A stretch of DNA of 12,898 nt, from assembly GCA_011322575.1 (NCBI GenBank), contig DRMK01000075.1, forward strand, positions 1 through 12,898, written 5' to 3'. Positions within the stretch are counted from its first letter, which is position 1; every line of letters starts with the position of its first letter. Positions 6,828 to 12,898 of the stretch are shown here, in pieces. The notes beneath the pieces were generated by a model. The model did not search any database. It saw only the letters and a program-made list of their open reading frames with translations, and was not told the origin of the DNA. Source of the stretch: Gammaproteobacteria bacterium (GTDB taxonomy: Bacteria; Pseudomonadota; Gammaproteobacteria; Thiohalospirales; Thiohalospiraceae). The position numbers were made by a program, and so were the translations under genes.

Positions 6828-8327
6828 CTATTCCTGCGCCTGTTCAGCAAACCATGGTTCACGCGCCTTCATGATCAGTTGTGCGGCCTTCTCTTCATCC
6901 ATGCCTTCGATCTCCATCAGATCGTCGATCGCCTGCTCCGCGAGATCCTCCATGGAGGTGATACCGCGGCTGGCCAGCCGCAGCGCCAGCTCCTCGTCCA
7001 CCCCTTCCATCGCGAGGAGATCCTCGCCGGGTTCTCCGGCCTCCAGAATTACCTCTTCCTTGGAGATGGCCATGGTCAGCAGGGCATCCCTGGCTCTCTC
7101 ACGCAGCTCGTTGACGATCTCCTCGTCAAACTCCTCGATCTCCAGCATTTCGGCGGCCGGGACATAGGCCACCTCCTCGACGCTGGAGAACCCCTCCCGC
7201 GCCAGGATCTCGCCCACCTCCTCGTCCACGCCGAGATGTTGCTGGAACAGCTCGATCAGCGACTGGGTTTCCTGCTCGTTCTTCTCCTCGGCCTGCGCTT
7301 CGGTCATTACGTTCAGCTCCCAGCCGGTCAGCTCGCTGGCAAGGCGCACGTTCTGGCCGTTGCGGCCGATGGCCTGGGCCAGCGTCTCCTCCTCCACCGC
7401 CACATCCATGCTGTGCGCATCCTCGTCTATGGTTACCGATGCCACCTCCGCCGGGGCCATGGCGTTGATTACGAAAAGGGCCGGGTTTTCGTTCCACAGC
7501 ACGATGTCCACCCGTTCTCCCGCCAGCTCGTTGGATACCGCCTGAACGCGCGAGCCGCGCATGCCTACGCAGGCGCCCACCGGATCCAGGCGCGGATCGG
7601 TGGAGTGGACGGCGATCTTGGCACGCAGGCCGGGATCGCGTGCCGCGCCCCGGATCTCGATCAATCCGTCCCCCACCTCCGGCACCTCCAGCTTGAACAG
7701 CTCGACAATGAACTCGGGGGCAGTGCGGCTCACAAACAGCAGCGGGCCGCGCTGTTCGAAACGCACCTCCTTCAGGTAGCCACGCAGGCGATCCCCAGAG
7801 CGCACCGGCTCGCGCGGAATCATCTCCTCGCGGGGGATGAAGGCCTCCACGTTGTTGCCCAGATCCAGGGTGACATTGCCCCGATCCACCCGCTTGACCA
7901 CGCCGTAGAGCAGTTCCCCGACCCGATCCTTGTACTCCTCGACGATACGTGCCCGCTCCGCCTCCCTGACCTTCTGCACGATCACCTGCTTGGCGGTCTG
8001 GGCCGCGATCCGGCCGAAACTCTCCGATTCGATCTCCTCCTCGATGTAGTCCCCCAGCTGGATGTCCGGGTTGTCCTCCCGCGCTGCGCTGAGGGTGAAC
8101 TGCCGTTGGGGGGCCTCCACGGCGTCATCCTCAACCACCTCCCAGCGGCGGAAGGTGCGGTAGTCTCCGGTCTCCCGATCGATCTCCACGCGGACATCGA
8201 TGTCCCCGGCATGGCGTTTTCTGGTTGCAGTGGCGAGGGCGGCCTCCAGCGCTTCGAAGATGACCTCCTTGTCCACCCCCTTCTCGTTGGACACGACATC
8301 GACAACAAGCAGAATATCTTTACTCAT
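6828..8327 (-). CDS. nusA: Transcription termination/antitermination protein NusA
   Basis: NusA binds RNA polymerase, stabilises pause hairpins and intrinsic termination, and joins the antitermination complex on rRNA operons. The 499-residue protein is the gammaproteobacterial type. It has an N-terminal polymerase-binding domain (1-125, with KVREAERARIVEEY at its end), an S1 domain (about 135-200), KH1 with GMRGSR (255-260), KH2 with GRNGQN (321-326), and two C-terminal acidic helix-hairpin-helix repeats (about 365-415 and 435-490) like the AR1 and AR2 repeats that contact alpha-CTD and lambda N in E. coli. The ATG at 8327 has AGAGG 7 bases upstream. It starts 30 bases after the rimP stop and is followed 12 bases later by infB. 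NusA may regulate itself through the terminator in the rimP leader (see findings). Confidence 0.98.
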   Translation of the reverse strand: MSKDILLVVDVVSNEKGVDKEVIFEALEAALATATRKRHAGDIDVRVEIDRETGDYRTFRRWEVVEDDAVEAPQRQFTLSAAREDNPDIQLGDYIEEEIESESFGRIAAQTAKQVIVQKVREAERARIVEEYKDRVGELLYGVVKRVDRGNVTLDLGNNVEAFIPREEMIPREPVRSGDRLRGYLKEVRFEQRGPLLFVSRTAPEFIVELFKLEVPEVGDGLIEIRGAARDPGLRAKIAVHSTDPRLDPVGACVGMRGSRVQAVSNELAGERVDIVLWNENPALFVINAMAPAEVASVTIDEDAHSMDVAVEEETLAQAIGRNGQNVRLASELTGWELNVMTEAQAEEKNEQETQSLIELFQQHLGVDEEVGEILAREGFSSVEEVAYVPAAEMLEIEEFDEEIVNELRERARDALLTMAISKEEVILEAGEPGEDLLAMEGVDEELALRLASRGITSMEDLAEQAIDDLMEIEGMDEEKAAQLIMKAREPWFAEQAQE

Positions 8328-8357
8328 ACCATGCCTCTATAAAAATGTTTCAATAAA

Positions 8358-8816
8358 CTACAGCTCTGGCACCAGCCGCGCCCTGTCGATCTCTGCCAGG
8401 GAGAACAGCAGCTGCTCTCCGTCCACATCGATCACCACCTGCCCGTCACGGACCCCCTCCAGCCTGCCGCTGAACTTGCGGCGTCCTTCGTGCGGCGCGG
8501 CGAGCAGCAGCCGCGCCTGCCGGCCACGGAAGCGCTCGAACTGGGTCAGGGTGAAAAGCGGCCGGTCCAGTCCAGGCGAGGAGACCTCCAGGGAATACTC
8601 CCCGCGCACCGGCTCCTCCACGTCCAGCACTCCGCTCACCTGATGGCTGACGAGGGCGCAGTCCTCCACCGTCACCCCGCTTTCGCTGTCGATGTAGACC
8701 CGCAACACCGAGTGTTTTCCCTGCCGGAGATGCTCGACTCCCACCAACTCATAGCCAAGGGCGGTCACCGCCGGAGTCAATAGCTCGTACAACCGATCAG
8801 CTGCCTGCCGTACCAT
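8358..8816 (-). CDS. rimP: Ribosome maturation factor RimP
   Basis: RimP binds free 30S subunits and assists early assembly around the S12/S19 region. The 152-residue product matches the family's length. It shows LGYELVGVEHLRQG...LRVYIDSESGVTVEDCALVSHQVSGVLDVEEPV in the N-terminal alpha/beta domain, the signature LEVSSPGLDRPLF, and a small C-terminal beta-barrel ending IDRARLVPEL. The ATG at 8816 has GGGGA at 8821-8825, 4 bases upstream. It is the first protein gene of the operon, preceded by a terminator-like hairpin whose U-tract ends about 15-20 bases before the start codon. nusA follows after 30 bases. Confidence 0.97.
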   Translation of the reverse strand: MVRQAADRLYELLTPAVTALGYELVGVEHLRQGKHSVLRVYIDSESGVTVEDCALVSHQVSGVLDVEEPVRGEYSLEVSSPGLDRPLFTLTQFERFRGRQARLLLAAPHEGRRKFSGRLEGVRDGQVVIDVDGEQLLFSLAEIDRARLVPEL

Positions 8817-8830
8817 CCGTTCCCCACGCT

Positions 8831-8858
8831 ACAAACAAAAAATGGGCCGTACGGCCCA
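8831..8858 (-). terminator. Intrinsic terminator in the rimP leader (possible attenuator)
   Basis: Bases 8843-8858 form a perfect 16-base palindrome: a 6-bp stem TGGGCC/GGCCCA closed by GTAC. On the minus strand it runs directly into TTTTTTGTTTGT (8842-8831). This is a textbook intrinsic terminator, in the sense of rimP and ending just upstream of the rimP Shine-Dalgarno (8821-8825). Because it lies downstream of a candidate promoter and of any readthrough from the tRNA, every rimP-nusA-infB transcript starting upstream must pass it. Confidence 0.8.
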
Positions 8859-8867
8859 CTTCTACTT

Positions 8868-8888
8868 GCGCCCGTAACAACCGGGCGC
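8868..8888 (-). promoter_or_regulatory. Strong stem-loop at the 5' end of the rimP leader
   Basis: GCGCCCG (8882-8888 on the minus strand) pairs perfectly with CGGGCGC (8868-8874) around a 7-base loop. No U-tract follows, so it is not a terminator by itself. If transcription starts near 8891, this stem would form the very 5' end of the leader RNA, 9 bases before the terminator stem. It could protect the transcript end or act as a pause hairpin for NusA; the role is inferred. Confidence 0.55.
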
Positions 8889-8897
8889 CGACTGGCT

Positions 8898-8903
8898 ATT
8901 ATA
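8898..8903 (-). promoter_or_regulatory. Candidate -10 box for the rimP-nusA operon
   Basis: A perfect TATAAT lies on the minus strand between the two terminators, placing a start near 8891 and a leader of about 75 bases. The 17-base upstream position holds only the T-run of the tRNA terminator, so there is no good -35; a TTGCAA exists but is only 10 bases away. The promoter is therefore plausible but incomplete. Readthrough from the tRNA promoter is the alternative source of operon transcripts. Confidence 0.4.
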
Positions 8904-8918
8904 GATCAGCCGCTTGCA

Positions 8919-8950
8919 ATAAAAAAGCCCCGGATTCGGGGCTTTTTTAT
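8919..8950. terminator. Bidirectional intrinsic terminator behind tRNA-fMet
   Basis: A perfect 14-bp inverted repeat (8919-8932 with 8937-8950) surrounds a 4-base loop. It has a GCCCCG/CGGGGC core flanked by six A on one side and six T on the other. It can therefore terminate transcription in either direction. On the minus strand it begins 9 bases after the encoded CCA of the tRNA, so it should end the tRNA transcript and largely separate it from rimP. Confidence 0.9.
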
Positions 8951-8959
8951 TATGAATGT

Positions 8960-9036
<77 letters not shown>

Positions 9037-9049
9037 TCCGAGCCTTGGA

Positions 9050-9078
9050 ATAATACACAATATTTGCGCACAAGGCAA
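9050..9078 (-). promoter_or_regulatory. Promoter of tRNA-fMet
   Basis: On the minus strand TTGCCT (9073-9078) and TATTAT (9050-9055) are separated by exactly 17 bases. A start near 9043 would leave only about 7 bases of 5' leader before the mature tRNA at 9036. The region just after the -10 is moderately GC-rich, as in stable-RNA promoters under stringent control, though that is inferred. Confidence 0.65.
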
Positions 9079-9124
9079 GCCTCGATGCTTCGCCTTTCCG
9101 TCTCGCCGGGGGCAAAAAATCCGG

Positions 9125-9152
9125 ATGACCTGCCTCCCGGGATTGGTACAAT
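9125..9152 (+). promoter_or_regulatory. Candidate rep promoter
   Basis: ATGACC (9125-9130) and TACAAT (9147-9152) are 16 bases apart, each a partial match to the sigma-70 boxes (4/6 and 5/6). The predicted start near 9159 lies only about 2-3 bases before the rep ATG at 9162. The 125-base spacer 9037-9161 thus carries back-to-back promoters for the tRNA and rep. Confidence 0.45.
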
Positions 9153-9161
9153 AGCGCCCCC

Positions 9162-11222
9162 ATGAGTACCTCCCGTCTCCCAGACCCCGGCCTGAATCCG
9201 CGCCAGCGCAAGGCGGTGCGGTATATGGATGGGCCGCTGCTTGTGCTGGCGGGGGCCGGCAGCGGCAAGACGCGGGTAATCACGCACAAGATCGCCTGGC
9301 TGATCCGGGAGTGCGGTATTCCCGCGCGCAACATAGCTGCTGTCACTTTCACCAACAAGGCGGCGCGCGAGATGAAGGAGAGGGTAGGCAGGTTGCTGGA
9401 GGGCAGGCAGGGGCATGGTTTAAGAGTCTCCACTTTTCACACCCTGGGGCTGAACATCATCCGGCGGGAGCTGGAAAGCCTGGGTTACCGGCCCGGGTTC
9501 TCCATTTATGATGCCGGCGACAGCCTGGACCTGATCAGGGAGCTGATGCGGCGCGGCGCGGGTGACGACAAGGGGCTGGCGGAGCAGGTGCGCTGGCAGA
9601 TATCGCGCTGGAAGAATGGCCTCGTCTCCCCCGAGCAGGCCCGGCGGGATGCGGCGCCGGATGATCCGGCCACGGCTGCCGCAGCGGCCCTGTATGAAGA
9701 GTACTGCCGTCACCTGAAGCTCTACAATGCGCTCGATTTCGACGATCTGATTATGCTTCCGGTGTTGCTGTTCGAGCAGCGCCCCGACATTCTGGAACGC
9801 TGGAGCAACACCATCCGCTACCTGCTGGTGGATGAGTACCAGGATACCAATGCCACCCAGTACCGGATGGTAAGGCTGCTGACAGGGGTGCGTGGCGCGC
9901 TCACCGTGGTGGGTGACGATGACCAGTCCATCTACGCTTGGCGTGGCGCCAATCCGGAGAATCTGGCCCGTCTGCGGGATGACTTTCCGGCCCTCGAGGT
10001 GATCAAGCTGGAGCAGAACTACCGCTCTACGGGGCGTATCCTTAAGGCGGCCAACCAGCTGATCGGCAACAATCCGCACCTGTTTGCCAAGCGGCTCTGG
10101 AGCGAGCTGGGCTACGGCGATCCCCTGCGGGTGATTCAGGTTGGTAACGAGCAGCTGGAGGCGGAGCGGGCGGCCTCCGAGATCCTCCATCACCGCTTCG
10201 TCAGGGGAGGCAGGTTCCGGGACTACGCCATTCTCTATCGGGGCAATCACCAGTCGCGGCCGTTCGAGAAGGCGCTGCGGGAGCACAACATTCCCTACCG
10301 CCTGAGCGGCGGCACATCATTTTTCGCCTATACTGAGATCAGGGATCTGATGGCCTATCTGCGCCTGCTGGTAAACCAGGATGACGACACCGCCTTTCTG
10401 CGTGTCGTCAACACCCCGCGCCGCGAGATCGGACCGGGAACCCTGGAGAAACTTGCCTCCTACAGCAGGGAGCGGGAGATCTCCCTGTTCACCGCCTGCT
10501 TCGAGCTGGGGCTGGCGCACCATCTCTCCGACCGCGCACTGCAGCGGCTGCAGCGCTTCGCCGACTGGCTGGTGGAGATGGCGGACCGCGCGGCGCGCGG
10601 AGATGCGCTGGAGCTAGTCCGGGATCTGCTCGTCCAGATAGGGTACCGGCAATGGCTGGAGGAGAGCTCCAGGGACGGCAAGATGGCCGAACGGCGCTGG
10701 GAAAACGTCCAGGAGCTACTGGCCTGGATGAAGCGGATCCAGGAGAGCGGGACGAAGGAGAGGAGCCTGGCGGAGCTGGTCTCCCACATGACCCTGATGG
10801 ACATTCTGGGGCGCAGTGACCAGGAGGAAGGGGAGGCGGACGCGGTGGCTCTTATGACCATCCATGCCGCCAAGGGGCTGGAGTTCCCACATGTATTTCT
10901 GGCGGGAATGGAGGAGCAGCTGCTGCCCCATCACGCCAGCCTCGAGGGGGAGGCGCTGGAGGAGGAGCGCCGCCTGGCCTACGTTGGCATCACCCGCGCC
11001 CAGCGCGCCCTCACCTTTCTCTGCGCGACAAAACGCAAAAAGGGGGGCGAGATGGTAGAGTGCGAACCGAGCCGCTTTCTGGACGAATTGCCACAAGAGG
11101 ATCTTGAGTGGCAGGGCGGCTCCCGCGCCGCCAAGCTCTCGCCCGAGGAGAGCCTGCGCCGCGGCCGGGCCCATCTGGAGCAGATGCGCAACATGCTACG
11201 CCGGGGCAACGCTGCCAAATAG
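9162..11222 (+). CDS. rep: ATP-dependent DNA helicase Rep
   Basis: Rep is a superfamily 1A 3'-5' helicase that accompanies the replisome, clears protein roadblocks and restarts stalled forks. The 686-residue protein (E. coli 673) follows E. coli Rep along its length. It has the Q motif LNPRQRKAV (11-19), Walker A AGAGSGKT (30-37), VTFTNKAAREMKERV, STFHTLGL, Walker B VDEYQDT (223-229), GDDDQSIYAWRG (251-262), the Rep-type LEQNYRSTGRILKAAN, LYRGNHQSR, and motif VI YVGITRAQ (607-614). It lacks the long C-terminal extension typical of UvrD and PcrA; the SGGTSFFAYTEIRDLMAYLRLL region also reads as Rep. The ATG at 9162 has no Shine-Dalgarno and is the only usable start before the Q motif. The gene is divergent from tRNA-fMet and converges on ccoG, with 66 bases between stops and no clear terminator. 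Confidence 0.96.
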   Translation: MSTSRLPDPGLNPRQRKAVRYMDGPLLVLAGAGSGKTRVITHKIAWLIRECGIPARNIAAVTFTNKAAREMKERVGRLLEGRQGHGLRVSTFHTLGLNIIRRELESLGYRPGFSIYDAGDSLDLIRELMRRGAGDDKGLAEQVRWQISRWKNGLVSPEQARRDAAPDDPATAAAAALYEEYCRHLKLYNALDFDDLIMLPVLLFEQRPDILERWSNTIRYLLVDEYQDTNATQYRMVRLLTGVRGALTVVGDDDQSIYAWRGANPENLARLRDDFPALEVIKLEQNYRSTGRILKAANQLIGNNPHLFAKRLWSELGYGDPLRVIQVGNEQLEAERAASEILHHRFVRGGRFRDYAILYRGNHQSRPFEKALREHNIPYRLSGGTSFFAYTEIRDLMAYLRLLVNQDDDTAFLRVVNTPRREIGPGTLEKLASYSREREISLFTACFELGLAHHLSDRALQRLQRFADWLVEMADRAARGDALELVRDLLVQIGYRQWLEESSRDGKMAERRWENVQELLAWMKRIQESGTKERSLAELVSHMTLMDILGRSDQEEGEADAVALMTIHAAKGLEFPHVFLAGMEEQLLPHHASLEGEALEEERRLAYVGITRAQRALTFLCATKRKKGGEMVECEPSRFLDELPQEDLEWQGGSRAAKLSPEESLRRGRAHLEQMRNMLRRGNAAK

Positions 11223-11288
11223 CTCTCACCAGTCCGGATATTTCACCCGCAAGCTACCGCAATTCGCTTGGTGCATCCTCGTACCGGG

Positions 11289-12716
11289 CTATCCGGAACC
11301 CGGACCCAGGAACAGGCTTTCCTCTTCAGCATGGAGTTCGGGATCCTGCGTGCTCGTTACCCGGAACCGGATCGGTTCCGACTCTCCGCGGAGGTTCCGG
11401 CGCGGCACCCGGACAAATATGGTCAACGGCGTGGTGGTGCTGCGCCTGATGGTTGCCGACCCGCGGAAACCATGCACCACCGCCCCTTCCGGGCCGGAGA
11501 CCTCCACGGTTACCGGAATATCCTGCATGGTCTTGTTGAGAACCTTCAGGGTGTACTTGTTCTGGATGGAGCCATCGCTCTCCACCACGAACAGGGGCTG
11601 GCGCTCATGGATCACGTTGAGCTGGATGGCGTCCAGGGAGCTGAGCCCCCATGCTATGCCCAGAACGGCCAGCAGCAGGATCGAGCCATAGACCCAGATA
11701 CGGGTCCGTTTGAGGAGCGGTAACACCTCGCCACCCTCCAGCTCATCCAGAGAGGCATAGCGGATCAGCCCGCGGGGGCGCTGGATCTTGTCCATCACCT
11801 GATCGCAGGCGTCGATACAGAGGGCGCACATGATGCATCCCTCTTGCAGGCCGTGACGAATGTCCACCCCGGTGGGGCACACCGCGACGCATTGATTGCA
11901 GTCTATGCAATCACCCAGTCCTGCCGTATCGCCCCCTTTTCTGAGCCGGCCGCGCGGCTCACCCCTTTTGGCGTCGTAGGCGGGGATGAGGGTGTGCTTG
12001 TCCACCATTGCGGACTGGATACGCGCATAGGGACAGAGCCAGAAACAGGCCTGTTCGCGCAGGAACCCGGCCAGAAAATAGGTTCCCAGGGTAAACAGCA
12101 GGATGGTGACCCAAGCCGCAGGATGAAGATCCAGACGAAACAGATCTCCCCAGAACTGGTAGGCGTCGGTAAACCAGGCCACGAAGGATATCCCGGTGAG
12201 CAGCCCTATGGCCACCCAGATCAGGTGCTTGATCAGCTTGATGCGCAGCTTGTGGAGGTCCCAGGGGGACTGATCCAGCTTGCGCCTCTTCTGCGGCGGC
12301 CCCTCCAGCTTCTCCTCCAGCCAGGTAAACAGATCGGTCCACACAGTCTGGAAACAGAAGAAGCCACAATAGACCCTGCCGGCCAGAGCGGTCGCCATGG
12401 CCAGCAGGATGGCGAAAAACAGCAGCACCAGGGACAGCATCCAGAAATCCTGGGGAAGAATGGTGGCCCCGAAGATGTGAAACTGCCGGTTGGGAATGTC
12501 GAACAGCACTGCCTGCCGGCCGTTCCACCTGAGGTAGGGCCCCAGGAAAAAGAGCAGCCAGACGGAACTTGTCCACCACTTCAGGGTACGCCATCTACCG
12601 GGAATCCGCTTGGCATGGATGGTTTTGCCCCCGGTGTTTATCTCCAGGTATTCGGTCTCCTGATAGATGCCGTCCAGGGTGGACTGGCTGGCAGAATTGG
12701 TATTGCTCTGCTCCAT
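11289..12716 (-). CDS. ccoG: Cytochrome c oxidase accessory protein CcoG (FixG/RdxA family)
   Basis: CcoG is an inner-membrane iron-sulfur protein needed to assemble cbb3-type cytochrome oxidase; in Rhodobacter it is reported to reduce Cu(II) to Cu(I) for the copper site. The protein has 475 residues. Membrane segments lie near 48-64, 91-112, 163-184, 201-219 and 340-360. Two dicluster ferredoxin motifs lie between the fourth and fifth: Cys 270, 273, 276, 280 (CIDCNQCVAVCP) and Cys 294, 297, 300, 304. Extra membrane cysteines occur as VYCGFFC (117, 121) and ACFWLCP (224, 228), typical of the family. An Ig-like FixG C-terminal domain (about 365-470) follows. The ATG at 12716 has only a weak purine stretch upstream (GAGAGAAA). 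The ccoNOQP oxidase genes are not in the window and might lie to the right. It converges on rep. Confidence 0.96.
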   Translation of the reverse strand: MEQSNTNSASQSTLDGIYQETEYLEINTGGKTIHAKRIPGRWRTLKWWTSSVWLLFFLGPYLRWNGRQAVLFDIPNRQFHIFGATILPQDFWMLSLVLLFFAILLAMATALAGRVYCGFFCFQTVWTDLFTWLEEKLEGPPQKRRKLDQSPWDLHKLRIKLIKHLIWVAIGLLTGISFVAWFTDAYQFWGDLFRLDLHPAAWVTILLFTLGTYFLAGFLREQACFWLCPYARIQSAMVDKHTLIPAYDAKRGEPRGRLRKGGDTAGLGDCIDCNQCVAVCPTGVDIRHGLQEGCIMCALCIDACDQVMDKIQRPRGLIRYASLDELEGGEVLPLLKRTRIWVYGSILLLAVLGIAWGLSSLDAIQLNVIHERQPLFVVESDGSIQNKYTLKVLNKTMQDIPVTVEVSGPEGAVVHGFRGSATIRRSTTTPLTIFVRVPRRNLRGESEPIRFRVTSTQDPELHAEEESLFLGPGSG

Positions 12717-12848
12717 GTCTGGTTTCTCTCTGTCTATTACAAACTTTCTATCAGTGGGATTTCCTCGTTGCGCGGCTCTGTCACTGGTAGGTGGGATGCC
12801 TCGTCTCTTGCAAACGTCAAGGTATCCTCAGAATATACATCCGTCTCA

Positions 12849-12866
12849 TAAATATGTACATATTTA
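12849..12866. promoter_or_regulatory. Perfect 18-bp palindrome upstream of ccoG (putative operator)
   Basis: TAAATATGTACATATTTA reads identically on both strands, with its centre between 12857 and 12858. It sits in an AT-rich stretch (about 12835-12898) that contrasts with the GC-rich surroundings. It lies immediately downstream of a -10-like box on the minus strand, so it would cover the transcription start. That is a typical repressor position. The cognate regulator cannot be named from the sequence. Confidence 0.55.
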
Positions 12867-12895
12867 CATATACTATAGTTTAGCCAATATATCAA
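12867..12895 (-). promoter_or_regulatory. Candidate ccoG promoter
   Basis: On the minus strand TTGATA (12890-12895) and TATATG (12867-12872) are 17 bases apart, 5/6 and 4/6 matches to the sigma-70 boxes. Between them is an 8-bp palindrome ACTATAGT (12872-12879). The predicted start near 12860 leaves a leader of about 145 bases before ccoG, long but without another visible gene. The region 12717-12848 shows no convincing coding sequence. Confidence 0.45.
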
Positions 12896-12898
12896 ACC

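Noticed and set aside
5304..8342. 1012-codon open frame on the plus strand opposite infB and nusA
   Set aside because: It is antisense to two certain genes. GC-rich codon bias opens long opposite-strand frames, and the translation is His/Leu/Gly/Arg-rich with no recognisable domain.
8898..8919. TTGCAA as -35 for the rimP -10 box
   Set aside because: Only 10 bases separate it from TATAAT, too short for a sigma-70 promoter.
11223..11303. Terminator between rep and ccoG
   Set aside because: There is an 8-bp inverted repeat (TCCGGATA at 11233 with TATCCGGA at 11290) with a 49-base loop and a short CCGGG/CCCGG stem, but neither has a U-tract.
11844..12851. 335-codon plus-strand frame opposite ccoG
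   Set aside because: Antisense to the conserved ferredoxin and membrane coding of ccoG; composition is that of a shadow frame.
12885..12895. FNR/ANR box upstream of ccoG
   Set aside because: Only the TTGAT half-site is present; the second half does not match ATCAA at the required spacing.
12796..12898. Plus-strand frame starting ATG CCT CGT and open to the window edge
   Set aside because: It runs through the AT-rich palindrome and promoter-like boxes, lacks a ribosome site and has no recognisable protein features; probably chance.

Overview
The window is GC-rich chromosomal DNA from a gammaproteobacterium. HldD, RimP, NusA, IF2, RbfA, TruB, S15, PNPase and Rep all read as close relatives of the E. 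coli proteins, and the gene order rimP-nusA-infB-rbfA-truB-rpsO-pnp is the classic gammaproteobacterial one. HldD implies a heptose-containing LPS. CcoG implies a cbb3-type cytochrome oxidase, so microaerobic respiration; a sulfur-oxidising or other environmental gammaproteobacterium would fit, but the genus cannot be fixed from this sequence.

Layout, left to right. (1) Positions 2-361 (+) are the 3' end of hldD, converging on the operon. (2) Positions 439-8816 (-) are the transcription/translation operon, read right to left as rimP, nusA, infB, rbfA, truB, rpsO, pnp. nusA, infB, rbfA and truB are tightly packed, with 4-base or near overlaps at infB/rbfA/truB. A 187-base gap before rpsO holds a candidate rpsO promoter and leader. 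(3) Positions 8817-8959 (-) hold an elaborate leader: an intrinsic terminator just behind the tRNA, a perfect -10 box, a strong hairpin, and a second intrinsic terminator that ends about 20 bases before the rimP start codon. (4) Positions 8960-9036 (-) are the initiator tRNA-fMet with its own promoter. (5) Positions 9162-11222 (+) encode the Rep helicase, divergent from the tRNA, apparently with almost no 5' leader. (6) Positions 11289-12716 (-) encode CcoG, converging on rep. (7) Positions 12717-12898 are an AT-rich upstream region with a promoter-like pair and a perfect 18-bp palindrome at the window edge.

The operon supplies 30S maturation (RimP, RbfA), initiation (IF2 and the neighbouring initiator tRNA), elongation/termination control (NusA), tRNA modification (TruB), a ribosomal protein (S15) and RNA turnover (PNPase). 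No mobile element, CRISPR array or novel defence-type system was found. The best leads are regulatory: the attenuator-like rimP leader, the palindrome upstream of ccoG, the near-leaderless rep start, the U1-U72 initiator tRNA, and a tRNA/tmRNA-like T-loop fragment between hldD and pnp.
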